Below are positions 34,072-42,731 of a stretch of 64,000 nt of DNA, piece by piece (the first letter of the stretch is position 1; every line of letters begins with the position of its first letter). Source of the stretch: Mesorhizobium_L sp035547755 (GTDB lineage Bacteria > Pseudomonadota > Alphaproteobacteria > Rhizobiales > Rhizobiaceae); the NCBI GenBank assembly GCA_035547755.1, contig DASZUG010000077.1, forward strand, positions 1 to 64,000. Direction: 5' to 3'. The position numbers and the translations under genes were made by a program. Below the pieces are notes generated by a model. The model saw nothing but the letters and a program-made list of their open reading frames with translations. It was not told the DNA's origin and did no database searches.

Positions 34072-34458
34072 TCAATCGACGGCGATTAGCGCGGCGGCGA
34101 CTGCACGGTCTTCGGCGAGCAAGACATTGAAGGTGCGCACCGCCGCGCCCGTGCTCATCGGATCGACGAAAATGCTTCCCGTCTTCAGCGCTTCGCGAAG
34201 CTCTCGCGGCAGGAGCTTCAGTTCGCGGCCCATTCCCACCAGAAGGATTTCTATCATCTCGGCTTCGGCAAGCACCTTGTCGAAATCGGCGGCGGTCAGA
34301 TTCGATGCATCGGCCGGCTGCCATCCATAAATACCGGATGGCAGGCACAGGATCGAGCCTCTGTGGGACATATCCGCGAAACGGAAGCCGCCATTGCCAT
34401 AGGCCTCGATCGGTGCGCGGCCGGGGAAGTGCGCCTCCCGGATTTCTATGCCGCTCAT
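34072..34458 (-). CDS. Mth938/DUF498-domain protein (NDUFAF3-like)
   Basis: A 128-residue single-domain protein of the Mth938-like family. It starts EIREAHFPGRAPIEAYGNGG, then SILCLPSGIYGWQP, IEILLVGMGRELKLLP and AAVRTFNVLLAEDRAVAAAL. The human relative NDUFAF3 assembles respiratory complex I. Its start overlaps the secDF stop by four bases (ATGA), so the two are translationally coupled, and the phytoene synthase-like gene follows 11 bases later. The bacterial function is not established. Confidence 0.9.
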   Translation of the reverse strand: MSGIEIREAHFPGRAPIEAYGNGGFRFADMSHRGSILCLPSGIYGWQPADASNLTAADFDKVLAEAEMIEILLVGMGRELKLLPRELREALKTGSIFVDPMSTGAAVRTFNVLLAEDRAVAAALIAVD

Positions 34459-37046
34459 TTCGCCCGTATTTGCCGCGCCGGATCGGCGCCAGCGGGTTGC
34501 TTCGCGGCGCCGGCCGGCTGTTTCGGATCATCCGGTACGGCTGTCCAGGTCGGGCGCAGATGGAAGACGATCAGCACCGGTGCGGCGATGAAGATCGAAG
34601 AAAAGGTGCCGATGAACACGCCGAAAAGCATCGAGGCGACGAAGGATCGTATGACCTCCCCGCCGAGCAGATAGAGCGCGAGCAAGGCTAGGAAAGTGGT
34701 CATGGACGTCATCGTCGTTCTCGACAGCATCTCGTTGTCGGAAAGGTCGAGCAATTGTCCGAGCGGCATCTTCTTGAATCGTCGCAGATTCTCTCGCACG
34801 CGGTCATAGATGACGACCGTATCGTTCAGCGAATAGCCGACAATGGTGAGGATGGCCGCGACTGTCGAGAGATCGAACTCCAGTCGCGTCACGGCGATGA
34901 AGCCAAGTGTCAGGATGATGTCGTTGATGGTGGCGACAATCGAGCCGATGGCGAACTGCCATTCGAAGCGGATCCAGACATAGACCAGGATCGCCGCCAT
35001 CGCCACCAGAATGCCGATGATCGCCGCGCGCGCCAATTCGCTGGAGACGGTCGGGCCGACCAGTTCGGTGCGGCGGATATCGTATTTGGAAGCGAGCGCC
35101 TGCTGTGCCTTCTCGACGATCACATTGCCCGAATTCTTGCCCGTGTCGGCAGCGGCGCCGAGACGGATCAGCGCATCGGTCTTGTCGCCGAAGCCCTGGA
35201 CCTGGAGTTCCTTGATGCCGGCTTTCGTCAACGTCTCACGGATGTCGCCGACATTCGCATCGCCGGTCTTGGCGCGGACCTCCATGATCGTGCCACCGGT
35301 GAAGTCGATGCCGAGATTGAAGCCTTGGGTAAAGACGTAGCCGACAGAAGCCGCGCATAAGCAGAGCGAAAGCACAAACACCTGCAAGCGCACCTTCATG
35401 AATGGGATGCGCGTGACCTCCGGAACCAGGCGGAAATAACCCTTCGGCAGTTCCTTCGGACGGCTCCGGCGCACCCACTCCGCCACGACCCATCGGGTGA
35501 AGGTGTAGGCCGTGAAGACCGTTGTGATGATGCCGACGGCAAGCGTGACGGCGAAGCCGCGCACCGGACCGGAGCCGAGGAAGAACAGCACGACCGCCGC
35601 TATTAGCGTGGTGATATTCGAATCCAGAATCGTCGCCAGCGCGCGTGCGAAACCGCTGTCGATCGCCTGGATGATCGAACGGCCGTTTCGTCGCTCCTCC
35701 CGGATACGCTCGTAGATCAGCACGTTGGAATCGACCGCCATGCCGATGGTGAGCACGATGCCGGCAATACCGGGCAGGGTCAGCGTCGCGCCAAGAAGCG
35801 AGAGCACCGCGACGATCATGGCGAGGTTGGCAAGGAGCGCGAGATTGGCGATCCAGCCGAGCAAACCATAGGCCGCCACCATGAAAGTGACGACGAGAAA
35901 CGCCGCCACGAGCGCCGACAGCTTGCCGGCGTGGATCGAATCCTGCCCGAGACCCGGTCCGACGGTCCTTTCCTCGACGATGTTGAGCGTGGCAGGCAGT
36001 GCGCCGGCGCGCAGCAGAACGGCGAGGTCGTTGGCGCTTTGCGCGGTGAAATGACCGGAAATCTGCCCCGATCCGCCAAGGATCGGCTCCCGGATGACCG
36101 GCGCCGAGATCACATGATTGTCGAGGATAATGGCGAAAAGCTTGCCGACATTCTGCTGCGTCGCCTCGCCGAAACGCGTCGCCCCCTTGCTGTCGAAGCG
36201 GAAGGAAACGACAGGCTCGCCCGTGCGCTGGTCGAAGGTCGCCTGCGCATCGACGAGGTTTTCACCCGAGACGATGACGCGGTTCTCGATGAGATAGGGA
36301 ACCGGCGGCTTGTCGGTCGAGTACATGAGCGTATCGCCGGGCGGCACGTTTCCTTTGAGCGCGTCCTCTACGGAAGCGGACTGGTCGACCATCTGGAAGG
36401 TCAGCTTGGCGGTCTTGCCGAGGATGTTCTTCAGCCGTTGCGGATCCTGCAGTCCAGGCACCTGCACCAGAATGCGATCGGCGCCCTGGCGCTGAATGAT
36501 CGGCTCCGTGGTGCCGAGTTCGTTGACGCGGCGGCTGACGACCTCGATCGACTTCGTGATCGCGGCGGAGATGCGGTAGTTGATCCCCTCATTGGTCAAC
36601 GTGTAGCGCAAGACGTTGTTGCCGGGCTCGGATTCCGCCAGCTCGCGCACCGAGCCGCCGCCGAACAGACCCGACGCTATGGGCTGGGTCAGGGAATCGA
36701 GCGCCTTGCGCGCCGCGTCGAGCTGTTTCGGGTCGCTGATACGGACCTGCACCGAATTTCCACTCGAGATCAGGCCCGTATACCCTATCCGCGCATTGCG
36801 CAGCTTCGTGCGGATGTCGTCGCGCGTCGTGTTCAGCCTGTCGTGGATGAGGTCCTTGTGGTCGAGCTGCAGCAAGATATGGGAGCCGCCCTGCAGGTCG
36901 AGGCCGAGCGTCATCTGCTTGTGCGGAATCCATGCCGGCACCCGAGCCAGGAAGGATTCCGGCAGAACGTTCGGAATGGCAAAGAACACGCCGGCCAGGA
37001 CGGCAAGCCAGATCAGAACCGTCTTCCAGCGCGTAAAGTATAACAT
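34455..37046 (-). CDS. secDF: Fused protein translocase subunit SecD-SecF
   Basis: The 863-residue fusion pulls exported proteins across the inner membrane using the proton gradient. The SecD part has the first membrane helix VLIWLAVLAGVFFAIPN and GLDLQGGSH at residues 48-56. It then has a large periplasmic domain and six-helix bundle with GIVLTIGMAVDSNVLIYERI. The SecF part begins near residue 540, with LGIDFTGGTIMEV near residue 577 and its own helices including YSLNDTVVIYDRVREN. A single fused chain is usual in Rhizobiales. yajC lies 49 bases upstream; the 3' end overlaps the Mth938 gene by 4 bases. Confidence 0.97.
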   Translation of the reverse strand: MLYFTRWKTVLIWLAVLAGVFFAIPNVLPESFLARVPAWIPHKQMTLGLDLQGGSHILLQLDHKDLIHDRLNTTRDDIRTKLRNARIGYTGLISSGNSVQVRISDPKQLDAARKALDSLTQPIASGLFGGGSVRELAESEPGNNVLRYTLTNEGINYRISAAITKSIEVVSRRVNELGTTEPIIQRQGADRILVQVPGLQDPQRLKNILGKTAKLTFQMVDQSASVEDALKGNVPPGDTLMYSTDKPPVPYLIENRVIVSGENLVDAQATFDQRTGEPVVSFRFDSKGATRFGEATQQNVGKLFAIILDNHVISAPVIREPILGGSGQISGHFTAQSANDLAVLLRAGALPATLNIVEERTVGPGLGQDSIHAGKLSALVAAFLVVTFMVAAYGLLGWIANLALLANLAMIVAVLSLLGATLTLPGIAGIVLTIGMAVDSNVLIYERIREERRNGRSIIQAIDSGFARALATILDSNITTLIAAVVLFFLGSGPVRGFAVTLAVGIITTVFTAYTFTRWVVAEWVRRSRPKELPKGYFRLVPEVTRIPFMKVRLQVFVLSLCLCAASVGYVFTQGFNLGIDFTGGTIMEVRAKTGDANVGDIRETLTKAGIKELQVQGFGDKTDALIRLGAAADTGKNSGNVIVEKAQQALASKYDIRRTELVGPTVSSELARAAIIGILVAMAAILVYVWIRFEWQFAIGSIVATINDIILTLGFIAVTRLEFDLSTVAAILTIVGYSLNDTVVIYDRVRENLRRFKKMPLGQLLDLSDNEMLSRTTMTSMTTFLALLALYLLGGEVIRSFVASMLFGVFIGTFSSIFIAAPVLIVFHLRPTWTAVPDDPKQPAGAAKQPAGADPARQIRAK

Positions 37047-37095
37047 TGCCCGTTGTCCGTTATGTTATTGGGAGGCCGGTCGGCTCCGAATGCGG

Positions 37096-37443
37096 CTATT
37101 TCTTGGCGTTCTGGTTCGCGACCGGCTCGCCCCGCACACGCACTTCGGCGATGGTGGAGCGCACGGCGGTGACTTTCGTTCCGCCGCCGAGGTCGATCTC
37201 GACCTCGTTGCTGTTATCCGAAACCTTCGTCACCTTACCAACAAGCCCGCCTCCCGTCACGACGGTATCGCCGCGCCGCAGCGCATTCAGCATGTCGCCG
37301 CGCTTCTTCGCCTGCGTGCGCTGGGGCCGGATGATCAGGAAGTACATGATGACGAAGATCAGGATGAAGGGAAGGATGCTGATCAGCGTTTCCGGCGTAC
37401 CGCCGCCAGTGGCTGCCTGCGCGTAGGCCGGTGTCACGAACAT
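37096..37443 (-). CDS. yajC: Preprotein translocase accessory subunit YajC
   Basis: The 115-residue inner-membrane protein is associated with SecDF. A single N-terminal helix, ISILPFILIFVIMYFLIIRP, is followed by QRTQAKKRGDMLNALRRGDT and VVTGGGLVGKVTKVSD, the classic YajC motifs. The ATG at 37443 is chosen for the normal short N-terminus (MFVTPAYAQ); the longer frame is non-homologous. It heads the operon yajC-secDF-Mth938-phytoene synthase-like-DUF4153 and is divergent from the DUF815 ATPase. Confidence 0.96.
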   Translation of the reverse strand: MFVTPAYAQAATGGGTPETLISILPFILIFVIMYFLIIRPQRTQAKKRGDMLNALRRGDTVVTGGGLVGKVTKVSDNSNEVEIDLGGGTKVTAVRSTIAEVRVRGEPVANQNAKK

Positions 37444-37595
37444 GAAGAACTCCCTGGTAAGAGGACAGCCCGGCGGGGCCGGTCGAAAAGTGGCCGGAAT
37501 ATAGACACTGACGCCACCTTTGCAACCGCGCAAAGAAACGTGAACGGCGCTTTTCCCCGTTCCTTCCGCGTGTTAGAGCGCCTTCCGACAAAAAC

Positions 37596-38495
37596 ATGCC
37601 GATAGCGATGACGAATATGACCGATGCCGCCACCAAACTGCTTGCCGAGAAGATAGATCGGCTGATCGAGACGGTATCGCGGCTCGCGCCGCCGTCGCCG
37701 CCCGAAACGGATATTTCGCAGGCGGACTGCTTCGTCTGGGTAGCGGATCCCGGCTATCTCGATCCGGTGGAGAGGGTCAACCGCGTCGACATAGAACTGA
37801 TCCGCGGCGTCGACCATGTACGCGACATCCTGCAGGACAATACGGAACGGTTCGCCGCCGGCCTTCCCGCCAACAATGCGCTTTTGTGGGGCGCGCGCGG
37901 CATGGGAAAATCCTCTCTCGTCAAGGCGGTGCATGCGACCATCAATGAAAAGCTTGAGAAAGGTGAAGCGCCACTGAAGCTGATCGAGATCCATCGCGAG
38001 GACATCGATACGCTGCCGATACTGATGGGAATCCTGAAGAAGGCGCCCTTCCGCTTCATCCTCTTCTGCGACGACCTGTCGTTCGACCATGACGACACCT
38101 CTTACAAATCGCTGAAGGCTGCGCTGGAAGGCGGCGTCGAGGGGCGTCCACAGAACGTCATCTTCTACGCCACGTCGAACCGGCGGCATCTCCTCCCGCG
38201 CGATATGATCGACAATGAGCGCTCAACCGCGATCAATCCGTCGGAAGCGGTCGAGGAAAAGGTGTCGCTGTCAGACCGCTTCGGCCTGTGGCTCGGTTTC
38301 CATAAATGCTCGCAGGACGAATATCTCGATATGATCGCCGGCTATGCCGCCTATCACGACCTCAGGATCGGGGAGGAGGAACTGCGCGCCAAGGCGCTTG
38401 AATGGGCGACGACGCGCGGCGGCCGCTCAGGTCGCGTCGCCTGGCAGTTCGTTCAGGATCTCGCGGGAAAGCTCGGGCAGCAGCTGAAGGATTGA
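37596..38495 (+). CDS. DUF815 AAA-type ATPase
   Basis: A 299-residue P-loop ATPase of the DUF815 family. Walker A is LWGARGMGKSSLVKA near residue 100, Walker B ILFCDDLSFDHDD near residue 165, and the sensor-like region FYATSNRRHLLPRDM carries the conserved arginines. It has no membrane segments. The family is widespread in proteobacteria, next to sec genes in many alphaproteobacteria, and its role is unknown. The ATG at 37596 is the first plausible start; an in-frame ATG lies four codons later. It is divergent from yajC; a repeat follows its stop. Confidence 0.92.
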   Translation: MPIAMTNMTDAATKLLAEKIDRLIETVSRLAPPSPPETDISQADCFVWVADPGYLDPVERVNRVDIELIRGVDHVRDILQDNTERFAAGLPANNALLWGARGMGKSSLVKAVHATINEKLEKGEAPLKLIEIHREDIDTLPILMGILKKAPFRFILFCDDLSFDHDDTSYKSLKAALEGGVEGRPQNVIFYATSNRRHLLPRDMIDNERSTAINPSEAVEEKVSLSDRFGLWLGFHKCSQDEYLDMIAGYAAYHDLRIGEEELRAKALEWATTRGGRSGRVAWQFVQDLAGKLGQQLKD

Positions 38496-38529
38496 CAGCC
38501 AAGGCTGGCCTCATCCTCGCGGCGTTGCA

Positions 38530-38705
38530 GTGCGTCCTTCGAGGCTCGCTCCGCTCGCGCCTCAGGATGAGGGAGGTCGGCGCTGCCTTCGCCAATGCTG
38601 CAGCCGAACGTCGCCATGACAGGACGCAACCGAATGAGGACCGCTGGCGCTAATCTCCCTCATCCTGAGGCGCTCGCCCAACGGGCGAGCCTCGAAGAAC
38701 GCACC
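38530..38705. repeat. Palindromic repeat copy E, arms separated by about 85 bases
   Basis: Arm one (38530-38572) runs GTGCGTCCTTCGAGGCTCGC to CCTCAGGATGAGG. After unrelated sequence the spacer motif ATGAGGACCGCTGGCGCTAA and the second arm (38657-38705, ending CCTCGAAGAACGCAC, one base different) follow. The spacer matches copies A and D, so the arms are parts of one element type. Confidence 0.85.
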
Positions 38706-38713
38706 GTTATCTA

Positions 38714-40258
38714 TTACTCGAGATATTTGGTTGGGTTGACGGGCGCGGAGTTCTTGCGCACTTCGAAATGGAGCCGCGGCGAAGGCGTGGTTCCGCTCAT
38801 GCCCGACAAAGCGATCTCCTGGCCCCGCCGAACCTTCTCGCCGCGCGTCACTTCAAGCTTGCTGTTGTGGCCGTAGACCGTGACGAGGCCGTCATCATGG
38901 CGGATCAGGACGGTGTTGCCGAAGTCCTTCAAACCATTCCCCGCATAGATGACGACACCATTCTCCGCCGCCTTGACCGACGTTCCATCGGGAACGGCAA
39001 TATCGATGCCATCGCTTGCCGCCCCGCCCGAGCCGCCAAAGGGCGTGATGATCCGGCCCCGCACGGGCCAGCGCATCTTGCCGATGCCCGTCGTTTCGGG
39101 AGCGACAGCGGCCTCCTTCTGCCCTGTATCGGCTATCACCTTCTCCGTCTTCTGCGGCGGCGTGTAAGCTGCGGGATGGGATTCGTTCTTCGCATCCGGC
39201 GTCGGCTGCTGGCTCGCCGAGGAAGAGGCCGTCCCCGTCACGACGGGATCGACATTTTTCGGTGCGGCGCTCGCAACTTTCTGGTTGCCTGAGCCCGGAA
39301 TCGTCAAGACCTGGCCGACGTGAAGGAAATCCGTCTTCAGATTGTTCGCCTGTCGGATCGCCTCGACGCGCGCCCCGGTCTTCCTGGCGATACTATGCAG
39401 GCTGTCGCCCGACTGGACCTTGTATTGTCCGGCGCCAAGAGCCGAGGCCGAACGCACCTCCTCATGCCTGCTCTTGTCGACCTTTTTCGCCGCGGCAGAA
39501 GCGTTTTCATCGAGATGCATCTTCTCCCGCTGCCTTGGCGATTGCGGCAGGACTCCGAGATTTCGAGGAGCGAGGTCTTCGCGGGAAGGCTCTCTGCGCT
39601 CCGGTTCGCGCGCAGGCCGCGCTTCGGCAACACGTGTCTGAGAACCATGCGCATTGCTCGAATAGACGAAGGTCGGAATAATGATCTTTTCACCGGCCGC
39701 TATCCGGTGAGAGGGAGAGAGACCGTTGGCGCGAAGGATTTCGCGCTCCGGAACGCCGAAACGCCGCGATAGGGTTTCGACGTTTTCGCCCTGCCCGACG
39801 GTAATCTCCGTGCCGCCGGCCCGCGACCAATGGCTTGCCCCGCTCCGCGATGGCGTTGGAACGTTCTCCGCGCGATACGTGGCGCCGGTTACGGTCTGGT
39901 CGAGACGAGCGGAGCGATGGACCGGCGCCGGCCCGACATCCTGCGACGAAACCGGCGGCAGACTGCCGGAAGAAACGGGGCCGAGATTCGACTGCTGGAC
40001 GTTCGAGACGCGATAGGATGGCTGCGAGACGCCACCGCCAAGCGATGTCGAAGGCGAACGCACGCTCGACCCGACATCCCCTGGAAATGGCTGATTGGCG
40101 GGAGGCGAGACCACCGGCCGGCCTGTCGAGCCGGTCGTCAGGCCATCGGCAAAGCGCGCCGTATCCGAACTGCACCCAGCGGTAAACCCGCCGATGATAA
40201 TAACCGCCGCGCCCAGCGCTAGATTGCGCTGGAGCCTGCCCAGAATCCGAACACGCAT
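38714..40258 (-). CDS. LysM/M23 lipoprotein, NlpD/DipM-like amidase activator
   Basis: A 514-residue cell-envelope protein. The N-terminal signal ends in a lipobox, FTAGC, so it is likely a lipoprotein. Two LysM domains bind peptidoglycan: VGQGENVETLSRRFGVPERE and VQSGDSLHSIARKTGARVEA. The C-terminal M23/LytM domain has SDGIDIAVPDGTSV, VYGHNS and PRLHFEVRK. In active M23 peptidases these read HxGxD, YxH and HLHF; here Ser and Arg replace two zinc histidines. The domain is therefore probably not catalytic, like NlpD, EnvC and DipM, which activate amidases at division. It converges on the DUF815 gene, with a repeat between them. Confidence 0.92.
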   Translation of the reverse strand: MRVRILGRLQRNLALGAAVIIIGGFTAGCSSDTARFADGLTTGSTGRPVVSPPANQPFPGDVGSSVRSPSTSLGGGVSQPSYRVSNVQQSNLGPVSSGSLPPVSSQDVGPAPVHRSARLDQTVTGATYRAENVPTPSRSGASHWSRAGGTEITVGQGENVETLSRRFGVPEREILRANGLSPSHRIAAGEKIIIPTFVYSSNAHGSQTRVAEARPAREPERREPSREDLAPRNLGVLPQSPRQREKMHLDENASAAAKKVDKSRHEEVRSASALGAGQYKVQSGDSLHSIARKTGARVEAIRQANNLKTDFLHVGQVLTIPGSGNQKVASAAPKNVDPVVTGTASSSASQQPTPDAKNESHPAAYTPPQKTEKVIADTGQKEAAVAPETTGIGKMRWPVRGRIITPFGGSGGAASDGIDIAVPDGTSVKAAENGVVIYAGNGLKDFGNTVLIRHDDGLVTVYGHNSKLEVTRGEKVRRGQEIALSGMSGTTPSPRLHFEVRKNSAPVNPTKYLE

Positions 40259-40371
40259 CTTTCTACCCGTACCCTGTACCAGAACGGATATGATTAAAGC
40301 GCGTTAATCTTACTGGTCGGTTAAATGCAGCGCGAAATTGTCGAAATTTTTAAGGAGCGGCGATCGCCTCG

Positions 40372-41070
40372 TTATTCTTCGCTCGGCATGTGCAGATACA
40401 TGGACTGGATGCCGACGCGGCCGGGGCCGGTGAAGCGATTGACGATGAAGTTCATGCCGGCGCCGAAGAAGCCGCTCGACAGCTTGTCGATCTTCGTCTC
40501 CATCGTGACCGAAACATCCTTGAACAACCAGCCGCCCGGCTCGATATCGATCGTTTCGCCCGGCGCCAGCACCTTCTCGAAGACGTTGCCGTAGCCGTGC
40601 AGCCAGACGACGCCGTCGCCATTCTCGCCATGGAAACGATCGATGAAGAAGCCGCTTTGGCCGAACAGCATGCTGCCGATGCCGCGCACCCGTTCGAAGC
40701 TGTAGCCGACATTGCCCGTAGCGGCGAGAAACTGGTGCTCGCGGACGTGAATTTCCTCGCCGCGCTGAAGATGGATCGGCACGATATGGCCGGGCCCGTC
40801 GCGGCTGAAGGCGATGATGCCCTGCCCCGAGGCTTCGGTGACGAAGATCTGGATACCGGCGACCATCCGCTTGAGCGCGCCCTTGAGCGACTTCAGCCCG
40901 ATTTTGACGCTTGGATTTTTCCACAACAGGATATGGTGCTCGAAATAGACCGGCATCCGGGTCACATCGACTGACAGGACGGGCACCAATTCGCCGTCGA
41001 TATGATATGTGACCCCGCCAAAATTCTCGCCCGAGACCTGGCTCGGCATCAGACGCGGCAATTCAGGCAT
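40372..41070 (-). CDS. AIM24 family protein
   Basis: A 232-residue beta-rich protein of the AIM24/TIGR00266 family. The N-terminal GGVTYHIDGELVPVLSVDV, the repeated ALKRMVAGIQIFVTEASG, HIVPIHLQRGEEIHV and the C-terminal NFIVNRFTGPGRVGIQSMYL are typical. The yeast relative helps organise mitochondrial cristae; bacterial function is unknown. No signal peptide is seen. It sits between the NlpD-like gene and gatB on the same strand, with 65 bases to gatB. Confidence 0.9.
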   Translation of the reverse strand: MPELPRLMPSQVSGENFGGVTYHIDGELVPVLSVDVTRMPVYFEHHILLWKNPSVKIGLKSLKGALKRMVAGIQIFVTEASGQGIIAFSRDGPGHIVPIHLQRGEEIHVREHQFLAATGNVGYSFERVRGIGSMLFGQSGFFIDRFHGENGDGVVWLHGYGNVFEKVLAPGETIDIEPGGWLFKDVSVTMETKIDKLSSGFFGAGMNFIVNRFTGPGRVGIQSMYLHMPSEE

Positions 41071-41135
41071 TACCAGCCCTCCCCCTAAACCGGCGCGATT
41101 CTTACGCCCGTTCGAGAAGGCCGTCGAGGTACCTG

Positions 41136-42635
41136 TTATTCGATTCCGAGCTTTTCCTTGACCAGCGCGTTAACCGCCTGGGGATTGGCCTTGCCGCCGG
41201 TCGCCTTCATGACCTGGCCGACGAACCAGCCGGCCATGGTCGGCTTCGCCTTCGCCTGCTCGACCTTGTCCGGGTTGGCGGCGATCACCTCGTCCACCGC
41301 TTTCTCGATGGCGCCGGTGTCCGTGACCTGTTTCATGCCACGCTTGTCGACGATCGTCTTCGGGTCGCCGCCCTCGTTCCAGACGATCTCGAAGAGATCC
41401 TTGGCGATTTTGCCGGAAATCGTGCCTTCCCTGATCAAATCGATGATGCCGCCAAGCTGGTCGGGTGAAACCGGCGTTTCCTCGATGCCCTTGCCGTTTT
41501 TGTTCAGCTGGCCGAGCAAATCGTTGATGACCCAGTTCGCCGCAATCTTGCCGTCGCGGCCCGCCGCCACCTTTTCGAAATAATCGGCGATCGCCTTTTC
41601 TGAGACGAGGATCGAGGCGTCATAGGCCGACAGGCCGAGGCTTTCGATCAGCCGTGCCTTCTTCACGTCCGGCAGTTCCGGCAAATCGGAGGCAAGCGCG
41701 TCGACATAGGCCTGGTCGAATTCGAGCGGCAGGAGGTCCGGATCGGGGAAATAGCGGTAGTCATGCGCCTCTTCCTTGGAGCGCATGGAGCGCGTCTCGC
41801 CCTTCACGGCATCGAACAGGCGCGTTTCCTGGTCGATCGCGCCGCCATCTTCCAGAATGGCGATCTGCCGGCGCGCTTCATATTCGATGGCCTGGCCGAC
41901 GAAGCGGATGGAATTGACGTTCTTGATCTCGCAGCGCGTGCCGAAAGGTTCGCCCGGCCGGCGCACCGAGACATTCACGTCGGCGCGCATGGAGCCTTCG
42001 TCCATATTGCCGTCGCAGGTGCCGAGATAGCGTACGATGGTGCGCAGTTTGGTGAGATAGGCCTTGGCTTCGTCGGATGAGCGCATGTCGGGCTTCGACA
42101 CGATCTCCATCAGCGCCACGCCCGAGCGGTTCAGATCGACATAGGACATGGTGGCATGCTGGTCGTGCAGCGACTTGCCGGCGTCCTGTTCCAGATGCAG
42201 GCGCTCGATGCCGATCTCGATATCCTCGAAATTACCCTGCCGGTCGGGGCCGACCGAAACCACGACGGCGCCCTCGCCGACAATCGGCTGCTTGAACTGG
42301 GAAATCTGGTAGCCCTGCGGCAGGTCGGGATAGAAATAGTTCTTGCGGTCGAAGATGGATTTCAGATTGATTTGCGCCTTCAGGCCAAGCCCGGTGCGGA
42401 TGGCCTGCCTAACGCATTCCTCGTTGATGACCGGCAGCATGCCGGGCATCGCCGCATCGACCAGACTGACATTGGCGTTCGGCGCGGCGCCGAAAGATGT
42501 CGAGGCGCCGGAGAAAAGCTTGGCGTTCGACGTGACCTGGGCATGCACTTCCATGCCGATGACGATCTCCCAATCGCCGGTCGCGCCGGGGACGAGGCGC
42601 TTCGGATCGGGCGTGCGGGTGTCGATAAGGGTCAT
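41136..42635 (-). CDS. gatB: Aspartyl/glutamyl-tRNA(Asn/Gln) amidotransferase subunit B
   Basis: This 499-residue kinase/tRNA-binding subunit of GatCAB makes Gln-tRNA(Gln), and often Asn-tRNA(Asn), from the mischarged forms. The start is typical (GDWEIVIGMEVHAQV), followed by LPQGYQISQFKQPIVGEG, DLNRSGVALMEIVSKPDMRS and the YDASILVSEK linker to the C-terminal YqeY-like helical domain ending VNALVKEKLGIE. Length is normal. gatA and gatC are not in the window. The ATG at 42635 is well supported by homology. Confidence 0.97.
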   Translation of the reverse strand: MTLIDTRTPDPKRLVPGATGDWEIVIGMEVHAQVTSNAKLFSGASTSFGAAPNANVSLVDAAMPGMLPVINEECVRQAIRTGLGLKAQINLKSIFDRKNYFYPDLPQGYQISQFKQPIVGEGAVVVSVGPDRQGNFEDIEIGIERLHLEQDAGKSLHDQHATMSYVDLNRSGVALMEIVSKPDMRSSDEAKAYLTKLRTIVRYLGTCDGNMDEGSMRADVNVSVRRPGEPFGTRCEIKNVNSIRFVGQAIEYEARRQIAILEDGGAIDQETRLFDAVKGETRSMRSKEEAHDYRYFPDPDLLPLEFDQAYVDALASDLPELPDVKKARLIESLGLSAYDASILVSEKAIADYFEKVAAGRDGKIAANWVINDLLGQLNKNGKGIEETPVSPDQLGGIIDLIREGTISGKIAKDLFEIVWNEGGDPKTIVDKRGMKQVTDTGAIEKAVDEVIAANPDKVEQAKAKPTMAGWFVGQVMKATGGKANPQAVNALVKEKLGIE

Positions 42636-42731
42636 GGCAGGTCCGTCGGAACAGGTTTCGACCGTTGGCTAGTGGAAAGTTTGCCGCAACGCAAGCGGAT
42701 GGCTTTCCTCTATCTCCCCCTTGCGGCGCCC

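Noticed and set aside
33215..34531. Longer phytoene synthase-like frame starting at 34531
   Set aside because: The first 150 or so codons overlap the Mth938 gene in another frame and have no homology; the true start is near 34060.
38530..38705. Small gene in the repeat region after the DUF815 gene
   Set aside because: Open frames here are made of repeat arms read through; they differ in frame between copies and have no ribosome site.
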